Below are positions 15,549 through 25,007 of a DNA stretch of 64,000 nucleotides, piece after piece (position 1 is the stretch's first letter; each line of letters opens with the position of its first letter). The stretch lies in the NCBI RefSeq assembly GCF_900109525.1, contig NZ_FOAN01000004.1, positions 372,001 to 436,000 of the forward strand, in the 5' to 3' direction. The DNA is from Allobosea lupini. GTDB lineage: Bacteria > Pseudomonadota > Alphaproteobacteria > Rhizobiales > Beijerinckiaceae. The notes beneath the pieces are model-generated. The model made no database searches. It was not told where the DNA came from and saw only the letters and a list, made by a program, of their open reading frames with translations. The position numbers and the translations under genes were made by a program.

Positions 15549-17342
15549 TCAGCCGCCGCCGGCTTCGACCCGTGTGGTCGGGCGCGGCATGTCGGACGAG
15601 GCGATGCGGGCGACGCCGCCGGCGCGCCGCATGGTGAGGTGATGATCGGCAGCCTCGGCGAAACCGGGACTTTGGCCGATCAGCAGCATCACCGCATCCG
15701 GCCGCGCCGCCCTGAGCCGCGAGAGCAGTTCGAGCGCCGCCTCGGTCTCGAGCCCGCTCGTCGCCTCGTCGAGCACGAGGATATCCGGCTTCGCCAATTC
15801 GGCGCGTGCCAAAGCGAGGCGCTGGCGATCGCCGGTGGTCAGCGCCTTGTCCCAGTCGTGCGCGAGATCGATCTGCGACACCAGGCTTGAGAGGCCGTAA
15901 TGCCGCAATGCGGCGGCGGCCTCTGCGTCGCTGTGGCCGCCGATCGGGTCGAGCGCGGCGCGCAGGCTGCCTTCCGAGAGATGGAGATGCTGCGGCAGCA
16001 CGGCGATGCGCGCCCCGTCCGGCAGGGCCACCGCGCCGCGCCCCCACGGCCAGAGGCCCGCCACCGCCTGGATCAGCGCGGCCTTGCCATGGCCGAGCTC
16101 GCCGGCGACGTGCAATGTCGCGCCGGCGGGCAGAGCCGTCGAGACGTCGGCGAGCAAGGTGCGGCCGTCGCGATCGGTCAGCGTCAGCTCGTCCAGCCGC
16201 AGGCCCGCGTCTTCGCTGGCGAGGACGGCGATGTCGCTCTCGGCCACACCGGCTTCGATCGCGCCGAGCGCGACGGCAAGCTCGTTGACCCGCCGCGCCG
16301 AAGCCAGCCATTCGGCGATGCGCATGAAGTTGTCGAGCACCCAGTTGAAGGCGTTCTGCACGGCGACGAAGGCGGCGGCGACCTGGACGACGTCGCCGAG
16401 CGACATCTCGCCCGAGAGATATTTCGGCGCCGCCAGCAGCAGCGGCACCACCGGCACCAAGGCCCCGCTGCCATTGGTGATCCAGGTCAAGCGGCCGCGC
16501 TGGCGGATCATCGCGAGCCAGCGCGCCACCAGCGTGTCATAGGTCGCGGCGACGGCGCGGCGCTCACCGGTCTCGGCGCGAGAGAGCGCGATCGTCTCGC
16601 CATGGTCGCGGATGCGCATCAACGAGAAGCGCAGGCGCGCCTCGCCCTCATTGCGGGCGGCGATCAGACGCGGCAGCGGCCGGCCGACCCAGGTGATGAG
16701 GCCGGAGACCAGCACGGCGTAGATGATCGCCGCCAGGACCATATAGGCGGGGATCTCGAAGGGGACGCCGTGCGCCTCGACGCTGAGCGAGCCGCCGATC
16801 GACCAGAGGATGCCGATGAAGGTGATCGCGGTGATGACGGCCGAGAGCAGGCCGATGGCGAAATCGACCACCGGCTCCGTGGCCCAGCGGACATCGTCGG
16901 CGATGCGGTATTCGGGATTGGCCGGCTCGTAGCCGGAGAGGCCGAGCCGGTAGAACCTTCGCTCGCCGATCCAGCCATCGGCGAGCTTGGCGGTGACCCA
17001 GGCGCGCCAATGGACCTGGAAGGTCTCGCGCGAGATCAGGATGATGACGCCGAGGCCTGCCGCGATCAGCACCAGCACCGGGAAGACGGCCATGGCGATC
17101 AGCGCGCTCTCGCCGTCCTTCTTCTCGAGCGCATCGAAGAACCAGCCGTTCCAGCGGTTGACCGTGACGTTGGCAAAGACGGAGAGGATGATCGCGCTCG
17201 CCAGCGTCAGCGACCAGAGCCAGGCCCGGCCGGCGGTGCCGCCGCGCCAGAAGCCGCCGGTGAGACGGGCGAAGCTCTTGGTGACCTGCCAGTCGGATGG
17301 CGGGCCGGCCGGCACGGTGTTCGGATCGACGGCCTTCAGCAC
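15549..17342 (-). CDS. SbmA/ABCD-type ABC exporter with degenerate nucleotide-binding domain
   Basis: The 597-aa protein fuses a six-segment membrane domain (about 30-340) to an ATPase domain (about 370-585). This is the layout of the bacterial YddA/ABCD family, related to the peptide transporter SbmA/BacA. Membrane-domain markers are VNRWNGWFFDALEKKDGE and NPEYRIADDVRWATEPVVDF. In the ATPase, Walker B (DILVLDEATSGL), a signature-like GDRQRLALARAELA and the Q-loop glutamine (VLPQHLHL) are present. Walker A reads GELGHGKAA, with alanine for the Mg-binding Ser/Thr (about residue 420), and the switch histidine is glutamine (LLIGQSPG, about 556). ATP hydrolysis may be impaired. Translation starts at a GTG behind GGGGGAT. 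Confidence 0.85.
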   Translation of the reverse strand: MLKAVDPNTVPAGPPSDWQVTKSFARLTGGFWRGGTAGRAWLWSLTLASAIILSVFANVTVNRWNGWFFDALEKKDGESALIAMAVFPVLVLIAAGLGVIILISRETFQVHWRAWVTAKLADGWIGERRFYRLGLSGYEPANPEYRIADDVRWATEPVVDFAIGLLSAVITAITFIGILWSIGGSLSVEAHGVPFEIPAYMVLAAIIYAVLVSGLITWVGRPLPRLIAARNEGEARLRFSLMRIRDHGETIALSRAETGERRAVAATYDTLVARWLAMIRQRGRLTWITNGSGALVPVVPLLLAAPKYLSGEMSLGDVVQVAAAFVAVQNAFNWVLDNFMRIAEWLASARRVNELAVALGAIEAGVAESDIAVLASEDAGLRLDELTLTDRDGRTLLADVSTALPAGATLHVAGELGHGKAALIQAVAGLWPWGRGAVALPDGARIAVLPQHLHLSEGSLRAALDPIGGHSDAEAAAALRHYGLSSLVSQIDLAHDWDKALTTGDRQRLALARAELAKPDILVLDEATSGLETEAALELLSRLRAARPDAVMLLIGQSPGFAEAADHHLTMRRAGGVARIASSDMPRPTTRVEAGGG

Positions 17343-17486
17343 AGTCGAGTGATCCCCCCGGATCGCGACATCGGAGGCGGCGCCCGCCGGGTCTTCCCGG
17401 TTCGGATGCCGCCAGCATGCCGGTTAGCCGGCCGGGGATGAACTGCGGCTGAATGGAGTTAGGCTCCATGCAGCCTGATCGAGGCG

Positions 17487-17963
17487 TCAGGCGGCCGGGT
17501 TGGCGGGCTCGCCGAGTATCCTGGCAAGCGCCTCCAGCAATTCACGCGAGCCTTCCTCGCGATGGATCGGGCCGTCCTTGCCGTCGAGATAGGCACCCTG
17601 CTCGGTGAAGACGAACCTGGTGCCGGTTCCCTCGGGCACGAACTCCATGGTCAGCAGCGAGCCCGAGAGCGGCGCGCCATCGATCGCCATGGCATAGGCG
17701 AGGATGATGCGCTCGTTCGGCTGGATCACCTGGTAGACGGTGTCATTGGTGATCGGCGGGCCGCCCTGGAAGCGAAAGCGGCTGCGCTCATGGCCGCCGA
17801 CGCGGAAATCGACATCGAACTGCTCGACCTCCCAGCCTTCGCCCTCGGCAAACCAGCGGCGCTTCTGCGCGGGATCGGCGAAGGCTGCGAAGACGCGGGC
17901 GGGCGAGGCGGCATAGCTGCGCTCGATGGTGAAGCTGGCATGGACGACGGGATTGGCGGTCAT
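17487..17963 (-). CDS. SRPBCC/AHSA1-family protein (distal copy)
   Basis: The 158-aa product is an AHSA1-type START-like (SRPBCC) domain. It shows FTIERSYAASPARVFAAFADPAQKRRWF at the N-terminus and ERIILAYAMAIDGAP, LTMEFVPEGTGTRFVFTEQGAYLDG further on. This fold binds hydrophobic ligands, but the bacterial members have no agreed biochemical role. It is the last gene of the ArsR/AHSA1/GST/AHSA1 cassette and is paralogous to the copy at 18749-19222, sharing the ASPARVFAAFADPAxKRRW block. An AAAGGAC ribosome site precedes the ATG. Confidence 0.88.
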   Translation of the reverse strand: MTANPVVHASFTIERSYAASPARVFAAFADPAQKRRWFAEGEGWEVEQFDVDFRVGGHERSRFRFQGGPPITNDTVYQVIQPNERIILAYAMAIDGAPLSGSLLTMEFVPEGTGTRFVFTEQGAYLDGKDGPIHREEGSRELLEALARILGEPANPAA

Positions 17964-18008
17964 GGTCTTGTCCTTTCGACAGTGGCGGTGTGGGTTCGCG
18001 AAGCCGTG

Positions 18009-18683
18009 CTAGCGGGAGAGCCCGGCATCGCCTGGATTGCGTGGGAAGTACTCGAAATAGGGCTCGGCCTCGGCCAGAGCGCGGGCATAGGACGGCCGCG
18101 TGCGCAGACGCTCGAAATAGGCCCAGAGCCGCGGATGGCTGTCGCGGAAGGACAGCGCCCGCTCGGCATAGAACAGCGCCGGTGCGGCCGAGCAGTCGGC
18201 CAGGCTGAACGCGTCGCCGAGCGCCCATTGCCGCTCGCCGATCTCCGCTTCGAGCACGTCATAGGCGCAAGCGAGGGTCGCCTTGGCCTCGGCGACGCCG
18301 ACCGGGTCATTGCTTCCTTCCGGGCGCAGCCGGTCGAGCACCACCTTTTGCATGGGGATGGCGACATAGAGATCGAAAATCCGGTCGAGCCGCCGGACTT
18401 CGAGCGCCGCGACCGGGTTCTCCGGCAGCAGCGCCATCGGGCCGGGATAGTGCAGGGCGAGATACTCGATGATCAGGCTGGTCTCCGGCACCAGCCTTCC
18501 ATTGCTGTCGTCGCGCAGCAGCGGGAACTTGCCGATCGGCCAGAGCTTCAGGAAATCGGCGCGCTCGTCGGCATCGCCGAAATTGACGAGATGCGGCGTG
18601 AACCGTGTCTCGTTCTCGTAGAGCGCAACCAGCACCTTCTGGCAGAACCCCGAGAGCGGGTGGAAATAGAGCGTCAGGGACAT
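18009..18683 (-). CDS. glutathione S-transferase family protein
   Basis: The 224-aa product has the two-domain GST layout. The thioredoxin-like N-domain contains LTLYFHPLSGFCQKVLVALYE, with serine (S10) and cysteine (C14) near the catalytic position. It also has WPIGKFPLLRDD and PETSLIIEYLALHYPG, the SNAIL-like glutathione-binding stretch. The helical C-domain ends with FSLADCSAAPALFYAERAL, the N-capping-box motif. Likely substrates are electrophiles; the true one is unknown. It lies between the two AHSA1 genes and is probably controlled by the ArsR protein of the cassette. Confidence 0.9.
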   Translation of the reverse strand: MSLTLYFHPLSGFCQKVLVALYENETRFTPHLVNFGDADERADFLKLWPIGKFPLLRDDSNGRLVPETSLIIEYLALHYPGPMALLPENPVAALEVRRLDRIFDLYVAIPMQKVVLDRLRPEGSNDPVGVAEAKATLACAYDVLEAEIGERQWALGDAFSLADCSAAPALFYAERALSFRDSHPRLWAYFERLRTRPSYARALAEAEPYFEYFPRNPGDAGLSR

Positions 18684-18748
18684 GAGTGTGCATTCCTGCT
18701 TCTGGAAAGGAGCGGGCTGAAACGGGATTGGTCGACGATGGCTGTGGT

Positions 18749-19222
18749 TCAGGCTGGTGCCTGCTCCTGCGCGAGATAGTCCGCCAGCCGGTCGAAGCCG
18801 ATGCGCGAGCCCTGCTCTCGCCAGTCAGGCCGGTCGTGCCCGTCGAGGAAGGCGGCCTGCTCGGTGAAGCGAAGCCTTGTGCCGGCGCCGTCGCGATGGA
18901 ACTCGATCGTCGCCAGCGAGATCGACAGGCGGATATCGTCGCGCAGCAATTCGTAGCTATAGATGATGCGCTGCTCCGGCACGATCTCGTGGAAGGTCGC
19001 GTTCATCGCGTAGACGCCGCCTTCGGCCGGGGCGCCGCGCATGGTCTCGCGGCCGCCTTCGCGGAAATCCAGCACATGCTCGCCGAGTCCGCCCTCGTCA
19101 TGGCAGGCCGACCAGCGCCTTTTGGCGGCGGGATCGGCAAAGGCGGCGAAGACGCGGGCCGGGCTCGCATCGTAATGGCGCTCGATGGTGAAATCGGCGT
19201 GGACGACGGTCCGCTCGCTCAT
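18749..19222 (-). CDS. SRPBCC/AHSA1-family protein (proximal copy)
   Basis: The 157-aa product is an AHSA1-type SRPBCC protein. It contains FTIERHYDASPARVFAAFADPAAKRRW, FREGGRETMRGAPAEGG and EQRIIYSYELLRDDIRLS. Its start codon overlaps the stop of the arsR-like gene (ATGA), so the two are translationally coupled. The ArsR plus AHSA1 pairing is widespread in bacteria, and the ligand is unknown. It is paralogous to 17487-17963. Confidence 0.9.
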   Translation of the reverse strand: MSERTVVHADFTIERHYDASPARVFAAFADPAAKRRWSACHDEGGLGEHVLDFREGGRETMRGAPAEGGVYAMNATFHEIVPEQRIIYSYELLRDDIRLSISLATIEFHRDGAGTRLRFTEQAAFLDGHDRPDWREQGSRIGFDRLADYLAQEQAPA

Positions 19223-19572
19223 GGCTCGTCTCCTTGCTTCACGTCCTGGTCCTGCTCGGCGAGGAAGGCGCCGAGCCGGTCGAAGCGTCGCTCCCAGAGG
19301 GCGCGGCGCTCGCTGATCCAGCGCTCCGCCGCCCGCAACGCCTGCGTGTCGAGCTGGCAGGTGCGGACCCGCCCGATCTTCTGCGTCCGCACCAGCCCGG
19401 CTCCCTCGAGAACCGAAAGATGCTGCACCACCGCCGACAGCGTCATCGCGAGCGGCGCCGCGAGCTCGCTGACGCTCGCCGGCCCCTCGCAGAGCCGCTG
19501 CACCATCTGCCGGCGGTTCGGATCCGCCAGCGCCTGGAACATGAGATCGAGCTGGTCAGGTTGGTGAAGCAT
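19219..19572 (-). CDS. ArsR-family transcriptional repressor
   Basis: The 117-aa protein is a small winged-helix regulator. It shows FQALADPNRRQMVQRLCEGPASVSELAAPLAMTLSAVVQHLSVLEGAGLVRTQKIGRVRTCQL, the full ArsR DNA-binding region. There is no CxC metal-binding motif, so it is probably not a metal sensor. It belongs to the ArsR subgroup that precedes AHSA1 genes. A 9-bp inverted repeat 38 bp upstream of the start is the likely operator. It is the first gene of the four-gene cassette and is divergent from guaC. Confidence 0.92.
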   Translation of the reverse strand: MLHQPDQLDLMFQALADPNRRQMVQRLCEGPASVSELAAPLAMTLSAVVQHLSVLEGAGLVRTQKIGRVRTCQLDTQALRAAERWISERRALWERRFDRLGAFLAEQDQDVKQGDEP

Positions 19573-19609
19573 GCGCTTAAGTATCGTGCTGCGAGCAGCC
19601 TGTCCAGAG

Positions 19610-19633
19610 AAACTTTAGAGATTACTAAAGTTT
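19610..19633. promoter_or_regulatory. probable ArsR operator (9-bp inverted repeat)
   Basis: The arms AAACTTTAG (19610-19618) and CTAAAGTTT (19625-19633) are perfect reverse complements with a 6-base spacer. The site is AT-rich within GC-rich DNA and lies 38 bp upstream of the ArsR start. Size and place fit an operator for a dimeric winged-helix repressor; binding by this ArsR is inferred. Confidence 0.7.
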
Positions 19634-19761
19634 GATTCCGCCGGAACCCCACCCTCTCCCGGCGCATTGCTCCGCAGGGTTCGAGCGGCTATGAATCCCG
19701 GCACGCTCCCTCATCCTGCGTGCGCTTTTTTTGACCTGCGCCAGTCGCCGGAGCTTTGATC

Positions 19762-20805
19762 ATGCGCATCGAGAACGATCCGAAACTCGACTTCCGCGAC
19801 GTGCTGATCCGGCCAAAGCGCTCGACGCTCGGCAGCCGCGCCGAGGTCGACGTCAACCGGAGCTTCCGCTTCGCGCATACCGGCCGCGAGTGGACCGGCT
19901 TCCCGCTGATCGCCGCGAACATGGACGTGGTCGGCACCATGGCGATGGCACGCGCGCTCTTGAAGCACGGCGCCATGGTCGCCCTGCACAAGCACTATGA
20001 CGCCGACGAGCTGATCGCCTTCTTCAAGGAGGAGGGATCGGCCAATGCCTTCTATTCGCTGGGCACCACCGATTCCGACCATGACAAGCTCAAGGCGGTG
20101 CATGCCAAGGCGCCGATCGACAAGATCTGCCTCGACGTCGCCAATGGCTACACCGAAAAATTCGTCGACACCGTCAAGGCGACCCGCGACGCCTTCCCGA
20201 ACGCGGCGATCATGGCCGGCAACGTCGTCACCGGCGACATGACCGAGGCGCTGATCCTGGCCGGCGCGGATATCGTCAAGGTCGGCATCGGCCCGGGCTC
20301 GGTCTGCACCACCCGCAAGATGACCGGCGTCGGCTATCCGCAGCTCTCGGCGATCATCGAATGCGCCGACGCGGCCCATGGCCTGAAAGGACTGGTCTGC
20401 GGCGATGGCGGGCTGACCGTGCCGGGCGACGTCGCCAAGGCCTATGGCGGCGGCTCCGACTTCGTGATGATGGGCGGCATGCTCGCCGGCCATGACGAAT
20501 GCGAGGGCGAGATCCGCTACGAGACCCACGACGGCGAGAAAGTGCCGGTCGCGATGGTGTTCTACGGCATGTCCTCGGACACGGCGATGAAGAAATATTC
20601 CGGGGGCGTCGCCAAGTACCGGGCCTCCGAGGGCAAGACCGTCGAGGTGCCCTATCGTGGCCCGGTCGAGGGCACGATGCAGGAGATCATGGGCGGGGTG
20701 CGCTCGGCGATGACCTATATCGGCGCCGTCCGGCTCAAGGAGATGCCGAAGCGCACCACCTTCATCATGGTCGGCAGCCAGCTCAACACCGTGTTCGGCA
20801 ATTGA
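19762..20805 (+). CDS. guaC: GMP reductase
   Basis: The enzyme reduces GMP to IMP with NADPH and release of ammonia, part of purine salvage. The 347-aa product has the exact length of the Escherichia coli enzyme. It shows [24 protein letters not shown] and the catalytic-loop motif [20 protein letters not shown] with the nucleophile at C182. Later come [15 protein letters not shown] and [15 protein letters not shown]. It is of the IMPDH/GMPR barrel family without CBS domains, which separates it from guaB. The ATG at 19762 follows a GGAG; a TTG six bases earlier is not needed. Confidence 0.95.
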   Translation: MRIENDPKLDFRDVLIRPKRSTLGSRAEVDVNRSFRFAHTGREWTGFPLIAANMDVVGTMAMARALLKHGAMVALHKHYDADELIAFFKEEGSANAFYSLGTTDSDHDKLKAVHAKAPIDKICLDVANGYTEKFVDTVKATRDAFPNAAIMAGNVVTGDMTEALILAGADIVKVGIGPGSVCTTRKMTGVGYPQLSAIIECADAAHGLKGLVCGDGGLTVPGDVAKAYGGGSDFVMMGGMLAGHDECEGEIRYETHDGEKVPVAMVFYGMSSDTAMKKYSGGVAKYRASEGKTVEVPYRGPVEGTMQEIMGGVRSAMTYIGAVRLKEMPKRTTFIMVGSQLNTVFGN

Positions 20806-20843
20806 GACTGCCGGCAGCATAGTCCCGAGCAAAAAAGAATGCT

Positions 20844-20949
20844 GTCGTCCCGGGCGACCGGAGGGAGACCCGGGACCCATTCCCGAACCTCTTTCGGAAA
20901 GGCTCCGGAATGGATCCCGGATCTCCGCTTCGCTGCGTCCGGGATGACC
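20844..20949. repeat. dispersed palindromic intergenic repeat, copy 1 (family A)
   Basis: The element starts GTCGTCCCGGGC and ends GTCCGGGATGACC. In between it has ACCCATTCCC and GGAATGGATCCCGGATC blocks, so it folds as nested imperfect inverted repeats. A second copy with the same order of blocks lies at 44861-44961. It fills the guaC to flavoprotein gap. Such elements are common between genes of Hyphomicrobiales (family knowledge, not searched). Confidence 0.8.
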
Positions 20950-20965
20950 CGCGAGAAAAGGCCGG

Positions 20966-22195
20966 ATGGTTCATACTAGAGACATCGACGTCGCCGTCGT
21001 CGGCGCCGGCCCTGCCGGGCTGATCGCGGCCGAGCGGCTGGCGCAGGCCGGCCGCAAGGTCGCGCTCTACGAGCGGATGGCCTCGCCGGCGCGCAAATTC
21101 CTGCTCGCCGGCCGCGGCGGGCTCAACCTGACGCATTCCGAGCCGCTCGACGCTCTTCTTGAGCGCTATGGCACCGCGCGCGCCTGGCTGGAGCCGGCAA
21201 TCCGCGCCTTCCCGCCGCAGGCGCTGCGCGACTGGGCCGATGGGCTCGGGGCGGAGAGCTTCACCGGGTCGAGCGGACGCGTCTTCCCCAGGGCGATGAA
21301 GGCCTCGCCGCTGCTGCGGGCCTGGCTGGCCCGGCTCGACGGGCTCGGCGTCGCGCTGCATTCGGGGCGGCTCTGGTCGGGATGGGATGAGAGCGGCGCG
21401 CTGCGCTTTGCGGTTCGCGATGGCGCTGAGGAGATCGTGACGCCGCGCGCGACCCTGCTGGCGCTCGGCGGGGCGAGCTGGCCACGCCTCGGCGCGGACG
21501 GGTCCTGGGTCGAATTGCTTGCTGGCAAGGGCGTTGTGATCGCGCCACTGCGCCCCGCCAATGCCGGTTTCTCGGTCGACTGGTCGCCCTTGATGCGCGA
21601 GCGCTTTGCCGGTCAGCCGCTGAAGCGGATCGCGCTGAGCATCGCCGGACAGCGCGTGATGGGCGAGGCGATGATCGACGCAGGAGGTATCGAGGGCGGA
21701 GCGATCTATGCGCTGTCGGGCCCGCTGCGGGAGACCATCGCCCGCGATGGCGAAGCGACCCTGACGATCGACCTGCGACCGGACCTGATCGAGCCGGAGC
21801 TGGCCAACCGGCTGGCGAAGCGCCGTGCGGGCGAGACGCTGAGCAACCATCTGCGCAAGGCGGCGGGACTTTCGCCGGTTGCGGCGGCCGTGCTGCGGGA
21901 GGCTACGAGCGGACCGCTGCCGGCCGAGCCCGACGCGCTCGCGGGGCTTATCAAGGCTGCGCCCTTGCGCCTCACCGGCATGGCCTCGCTCGCCCGCGCC
22001 ATCTCGACCGCCGGCGGCATCCGGGCCGAAGAGATCGACCAATATTTCATGCTGAAGCGCCTGCCTGGGATTTTCGTCGCCGGCGAGATGCTCGACTGGG
22101 AGGCGCCGACCGGCGGCTATCTGCTGCAGGCCTGCTTCGCCACGGGCATCGCAGCGGCGGAAGGGATCGGGCGCAGGTTCAATTCAGCCGCTTGA
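20966..22195 (+). CDS. BaiN/HI0933-family FAD-dependent oxidoreductase
   Basis: The 409-aa flavoprotein begins with a dinucleotide-binding motif, [22 protein letters not shown] (about 8-29). The family markers [23 protein letters not shown] and [19 protein letters not shown] follow, and the C-terminal FAD motif is [29 protein letters not shown]. This is the HI0933/YhiN/BaiN family. Its physiological substrate is uncertain, though one member is implicated in bile-acid reduction. An AAAGG stands 5-9 bases before the ATG. The last 17 bp overlap the 3' end of mutS on the other strand. Confidence 0.9.
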   Translation: MVHTRDIDVAVVGAGPAGLIAAERLAQAGRKVALYERMASPARKFLLAGRGGLNLTHSEPLDALLERYGTARAWLEPAIRAFPPQALRDWADGLGAESFTGSSGRVFPRAMKASPLLRAWLARLDGLGVALHSGRLWSGWDESGALRFAVRDGAEEIVTPRATLLALGGASWPRLGADGSWVELLAGKGVVIAPLRPANAGFSVDWSPLMRERFAGQPLKRIALSIAGQRVMGEAMIDAGGIEGGAIYALSGPLRETIARDGEATLTIDLRPDLIEPELANRLAKRRAGETLSNHLRKAAGLSPVAAAVLREATSGPLPAEPDALAGLIKAAPLRLTGMASLARAISTAGGIRAEEIDQYFMLKRLPGIFVAGEMLDWEAPTGGYLLQACFATGIAAAEGIGRRFNSAA

Positions 22196-24905
22196 GCCTG
22201 TAGAGCGCCTCCAGCGCCTCGCGCGGCGTCATCTCGTCGGGGTCGAGCCCGGCGAGCGCCTCGCGCAATTCGTCGGGGCCGGCGACCGGGACGGCTGCCG
22301 GCGCGGGTTTGCGCATCTGCACCGCGAAGAGCGGGAGATCGTCGACCAAAGCCGCGACCGGCTTTTCGCGCTCGCTCTTCTCCAGCTCGGAGAGGATGGC
22401 GCGGGCGCGCTCGACCACGGCCGGCGGCAGGCCGGCGAGCTTGGCGACCTGAATGCCGTATGAGCGATCGGCGGCACCCGGCACGACCTCGTGCAGGAAG
22501 ACGACTTCGCCATTCCATTCGGTGACGCGCACGGTGGCGTTGGCGACCCGGTCGAGCCGCTCGGCCAGCGCGGTCAGCTCGTGGTAATGCGTCGCGAACA
22601 ACGCCCGGCAGCGATTGGCCTCGTGCAGATGCTCGATCGCGGCCCAGGCGATCGAGAGACCGTCGAAGGTCGCGGTGCCCCGGCCGATCTCGTCGAGGAT
22701 GACCAGCGCCCGCGGCCCGGCCTGGTTGAGAATCGCCGCGGTCTCGACCATCTCGACCATGAAGGTCGAGCGGCCCCGCGCCAGATCGTCGGCGGCGCCG
22801 ACGCGCGAAAATAGCCGGTCGACGATGCCGATATGGGCACTTTGCGCCGGCACGAAAGAGCCCATCTGGGCGAGCACAGCAATCAGCGCATTCTGGCGCA
22901 GGAAGGTCGACTTGCCCGCCATGTTCGGACCAGTGATCAGGCAGATGCGGCCGTCGCGGCTTTTGCCCGACGCGGACAGCTCGCTGTCATTGGCGACGAA
23001 AGGCTGGCCCTGCCGCTTCAACGCCGCCTCGACGACGGGATGGCGGCCGGCCCTGATGGTGAAGGCGGCTCCGTCATCGACCTGGGGCCTGGTCCAGCCG
23101 CCATCGATGGCAAGCTCGGCCAGTGCCGCGGCAACGTCGATCACCGCCAGCGCCTGCGCCGCCGCCTTGATCGGCTCGGCCTGCGCGAGCACGGCTTCGG
23201 TCAGCGCGGCGAAGATCGAAAGTTCGAGCTTGAGCGCCCGGTCGGCGGCCGAGGCGATCTTGGCTTCGAGCTCGCCGAGCTCGACCGACGAGAAGCGCAT
23301 CGCGTCCGACATGGTCTGGCGATGCACGAAGACGGCGCGCCAGGGCTCCCGGAGGAAGGTCTCGCCAACCGCCTGCGGCACCTCGACGAAATAGCCGAGC
23401 ATGGAATTGTGCTTGATGCGCAGGGTCCGGCAATCGGTCTCGGCGGCATAGCGCGCCTGCAATTGCGCGATCACCTTGCGCGAGTCGACCTGGAGGAGCC
23501 GGAGCTCGTCGAGCGCCGGATCGAAGCCCTCGCGGACGAAGCGGCCGTCGCGCTTCAGCAGCGGTAATTCGTCGGCAAGCGTGTTGGCGAGGCGCGTCGC
23601 CAGATCCGGATCGGTGCGCCCCAGCGCCAGCGCCGCCTCGCGCAATTCCTCCGGCAGACCCCCCTGGCGCAGCAGCGCCGCGGCGACTCCGCGCGCCGCC
23701 TCCAGTCCGGCGCCGAGCGCGGCGAGATCGCGCGGGCCGCCGCGGTCGAGCGAGAGCCGCGCCAGCGCACGGGCGATGTCGGGCACGCGCGACAGATCGC
23801 GCCGCAGCGCCTCGCGCAGCGAGGGCACCTCGACAAGCAGCGCGACGGCGTCGTGCCGCCTGCCGATCGCCTCGGGATCGGTGAGCGGGCCAGCGAGTCG
23901 CTCGGCGAGCAGGCGGCTGCCACCCGGTGTCTCGGTCCGGTCGATGGTGGCGAGCAGGCTGCCGGTGCGCTCTCCCGCGAGGGTCCGGGTGAGTTCGAGA
24001 TTGGCGCGGGTCGCCGCGTCGATCAGCATGGTCGCGCTCATCCCCTCGCGGACGGGCGGCGACAAAGGCGGGCGGGCGCCGAGCTGGGTGCGCTCGACAT
24101 AGGCGAGCGCGGCCGCGGCGGCGGCGATCTCGGCGCGGCTGAAGGCGCCGAAGGCGTCGAGCGTGGCGACGCCGAAGAACTCCTTAAGCCGCCGCTCGCC
24201 GGAGGCCGGATCGAGCCCCTCGCGCGCCAGCGGCGTCACGGGAGCGGCGACATCGCGCCAGAATTCCCTGAGCTCGGGATCGTCATGGATCGCATCGGGG
24301 CAGACGATCTCGCGCGGCTCCAGACGAGCGAGTTCGACGGCAAGGCCGCGTTGATCTGTCTCCAGCACGGCGAAGCGGCCGGTCGAGATGTCGAGCGCGG
24401 CGATGCCATAGGCGTAGATCTCGTCCGAGACCCGGCGCCGGGCCACGGCGACGAGCAGGCTCGCCCGGCCGGGATCGAGCAGGCGCTCCTCGGTGATGGT
24501 GCCGGGGGTGACGAGGCGCACGACGTCGCGCTTCACCACCGATTTGGCGCCGCGCTTCTTGGCCTCGGCCGGGTCCTCGATCTGCTCGCACACGGCGACG
24601 CGATGGCCGGCGGCGATCAGCTTCTGCAGGTAGTCGTCGGCGCGCTCTACGGGCACGCCGCACATGGCGATGTCTTCGCCGAGATGCTTGCCGCGCTTGG
24701 TCAGCACGATACCGAGGGTGCGCGAGGCGATCTCGGCGTCCTGGAAGAACAATTCGTAGAAATCGCCCATCCGGTAGAACAGCAGGCAGTCCGGATTGTT
24801 TGCCTTGATCTCGACGTACTGCGCCATCATCGGCGTGACGCGGCCGGCGTCGGCCGCAGCTGCGGTCCTGGCGTCCGCGATGTCGTCTGGTTTTGTGTGG
24901 CGCAT
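22179..24905 (-). CDS. mutS: DNA mismatch repair protein MutS
   Basis: MutS recognises mismatches and starts repair with MutL. The 908-aa product has the mismatch-recognition motif [20 protein letters not shown], in which F and E contact the mismatch. The connector, lever and clamp domains follow. The ATPase has Walker [15 protein letters not shown] (about 655-668), [20 protein letters not shown] and Walker [19 protein letters not shown]-terminal MutS dimerisation tail is present, with [19 protein letters not shown]. It stands alone on the minus strand and is divergent from the chemoreceptor gene. Confidence 0.97.
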   Translation of the reverse strand: MRHTKPDDIADARTAAAADAGRVTPMMAQYVEIKANNPDCLLFYRMGDFYELFFQDAEIASRTLGIVLTKRGKHLGEDIAMCGVPVERADDYLQKLIAAGHRVAVCEQIEDPAEAKKRGAKSVVKRDVVRLVTPGTITEERLLDPGRASLLVAVARRRVSDEIYAYGIAALDISTGRFAVLETDQRGLAVELARLEPREIVCPDAIHDDPELREFWRDVAAPVTPLAREGLDPASGERRLKEFFGVATLDAFGAFSRAEIAAAAAALAYVERTQLGARPPLSPPVREGMSATMLIDAATRANLELTRTLAGERTGSLLATIDRTETPGGSRLLAERLAGPLTDPEAIGRRHDAVALLVEVPSLREALRRDLSRVPDIARALARLSLDRGGPRDLAALGAGLEAARGVAAALLRQGGLPEELREAALALGRTDPDLATRLANTLADELPLLKRDGRFVREGFDPALDELRLLQVDSRKVIAQLQARYAAETDCRTLRIKHNSMLGYFVEVPQAVGETFLREPWRAVFVHRQTMSDAMRFSSVELGELEAKIASAADRALKLELSIFAALTEAVLAQAEPIKAAAQALAVIDVAAALAELAIDGGWTRPQVDDGAAFTIRAGRHPVVEAALKRQGQPFVANDSELSASGKSRDGRICLITGPNMAGKSTFLRQNALIAVLAQMGSFVPAQSAHIGIVDRLFSRVGAADDLARGRSTFMVEMVETAAILNQAGPRALVILDEIGRGTATFDGLSIAWAAIEHLHEANRCRALFATHYHELTALAERLDRVANATVRVTEWNGEVVFLHEVVPGAADRSYGIQVAKLAGLPPAVVERARAILSELEKSEREKPVAALVDDLPLFAVQMRKPAPAAVPVAGPDELREALAGLDPDEMTPREALEALYRLKRLN

Positions 24906-25007
24906 GGGGCGCGCACGCTAGCAAATCGCGCCGGCAAGGCCATCCGTTAGGACTGCTTTCAACATATTTAAGCAGGGTCCGTGAGCTGTCTCCGGCCAAG
25001 GCCCGCC

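Noticed and set aside
15549..17342. The exporter as a pseudogene because of its altered ATPase motifs
   Set aside because: The frame is intact over 597 codons, Walker B and the membrane domain are preserved, and a ribosome site is present.
17487..19572. The ArsR/AHSA1/GST/AHSA1 set as a metal-resistance or defence island
   Set aside because: The ArsR has no metal-binding cysteine pair, no metal transporter or nuclease is present, and base composition does not differ visibly from the neighbours.
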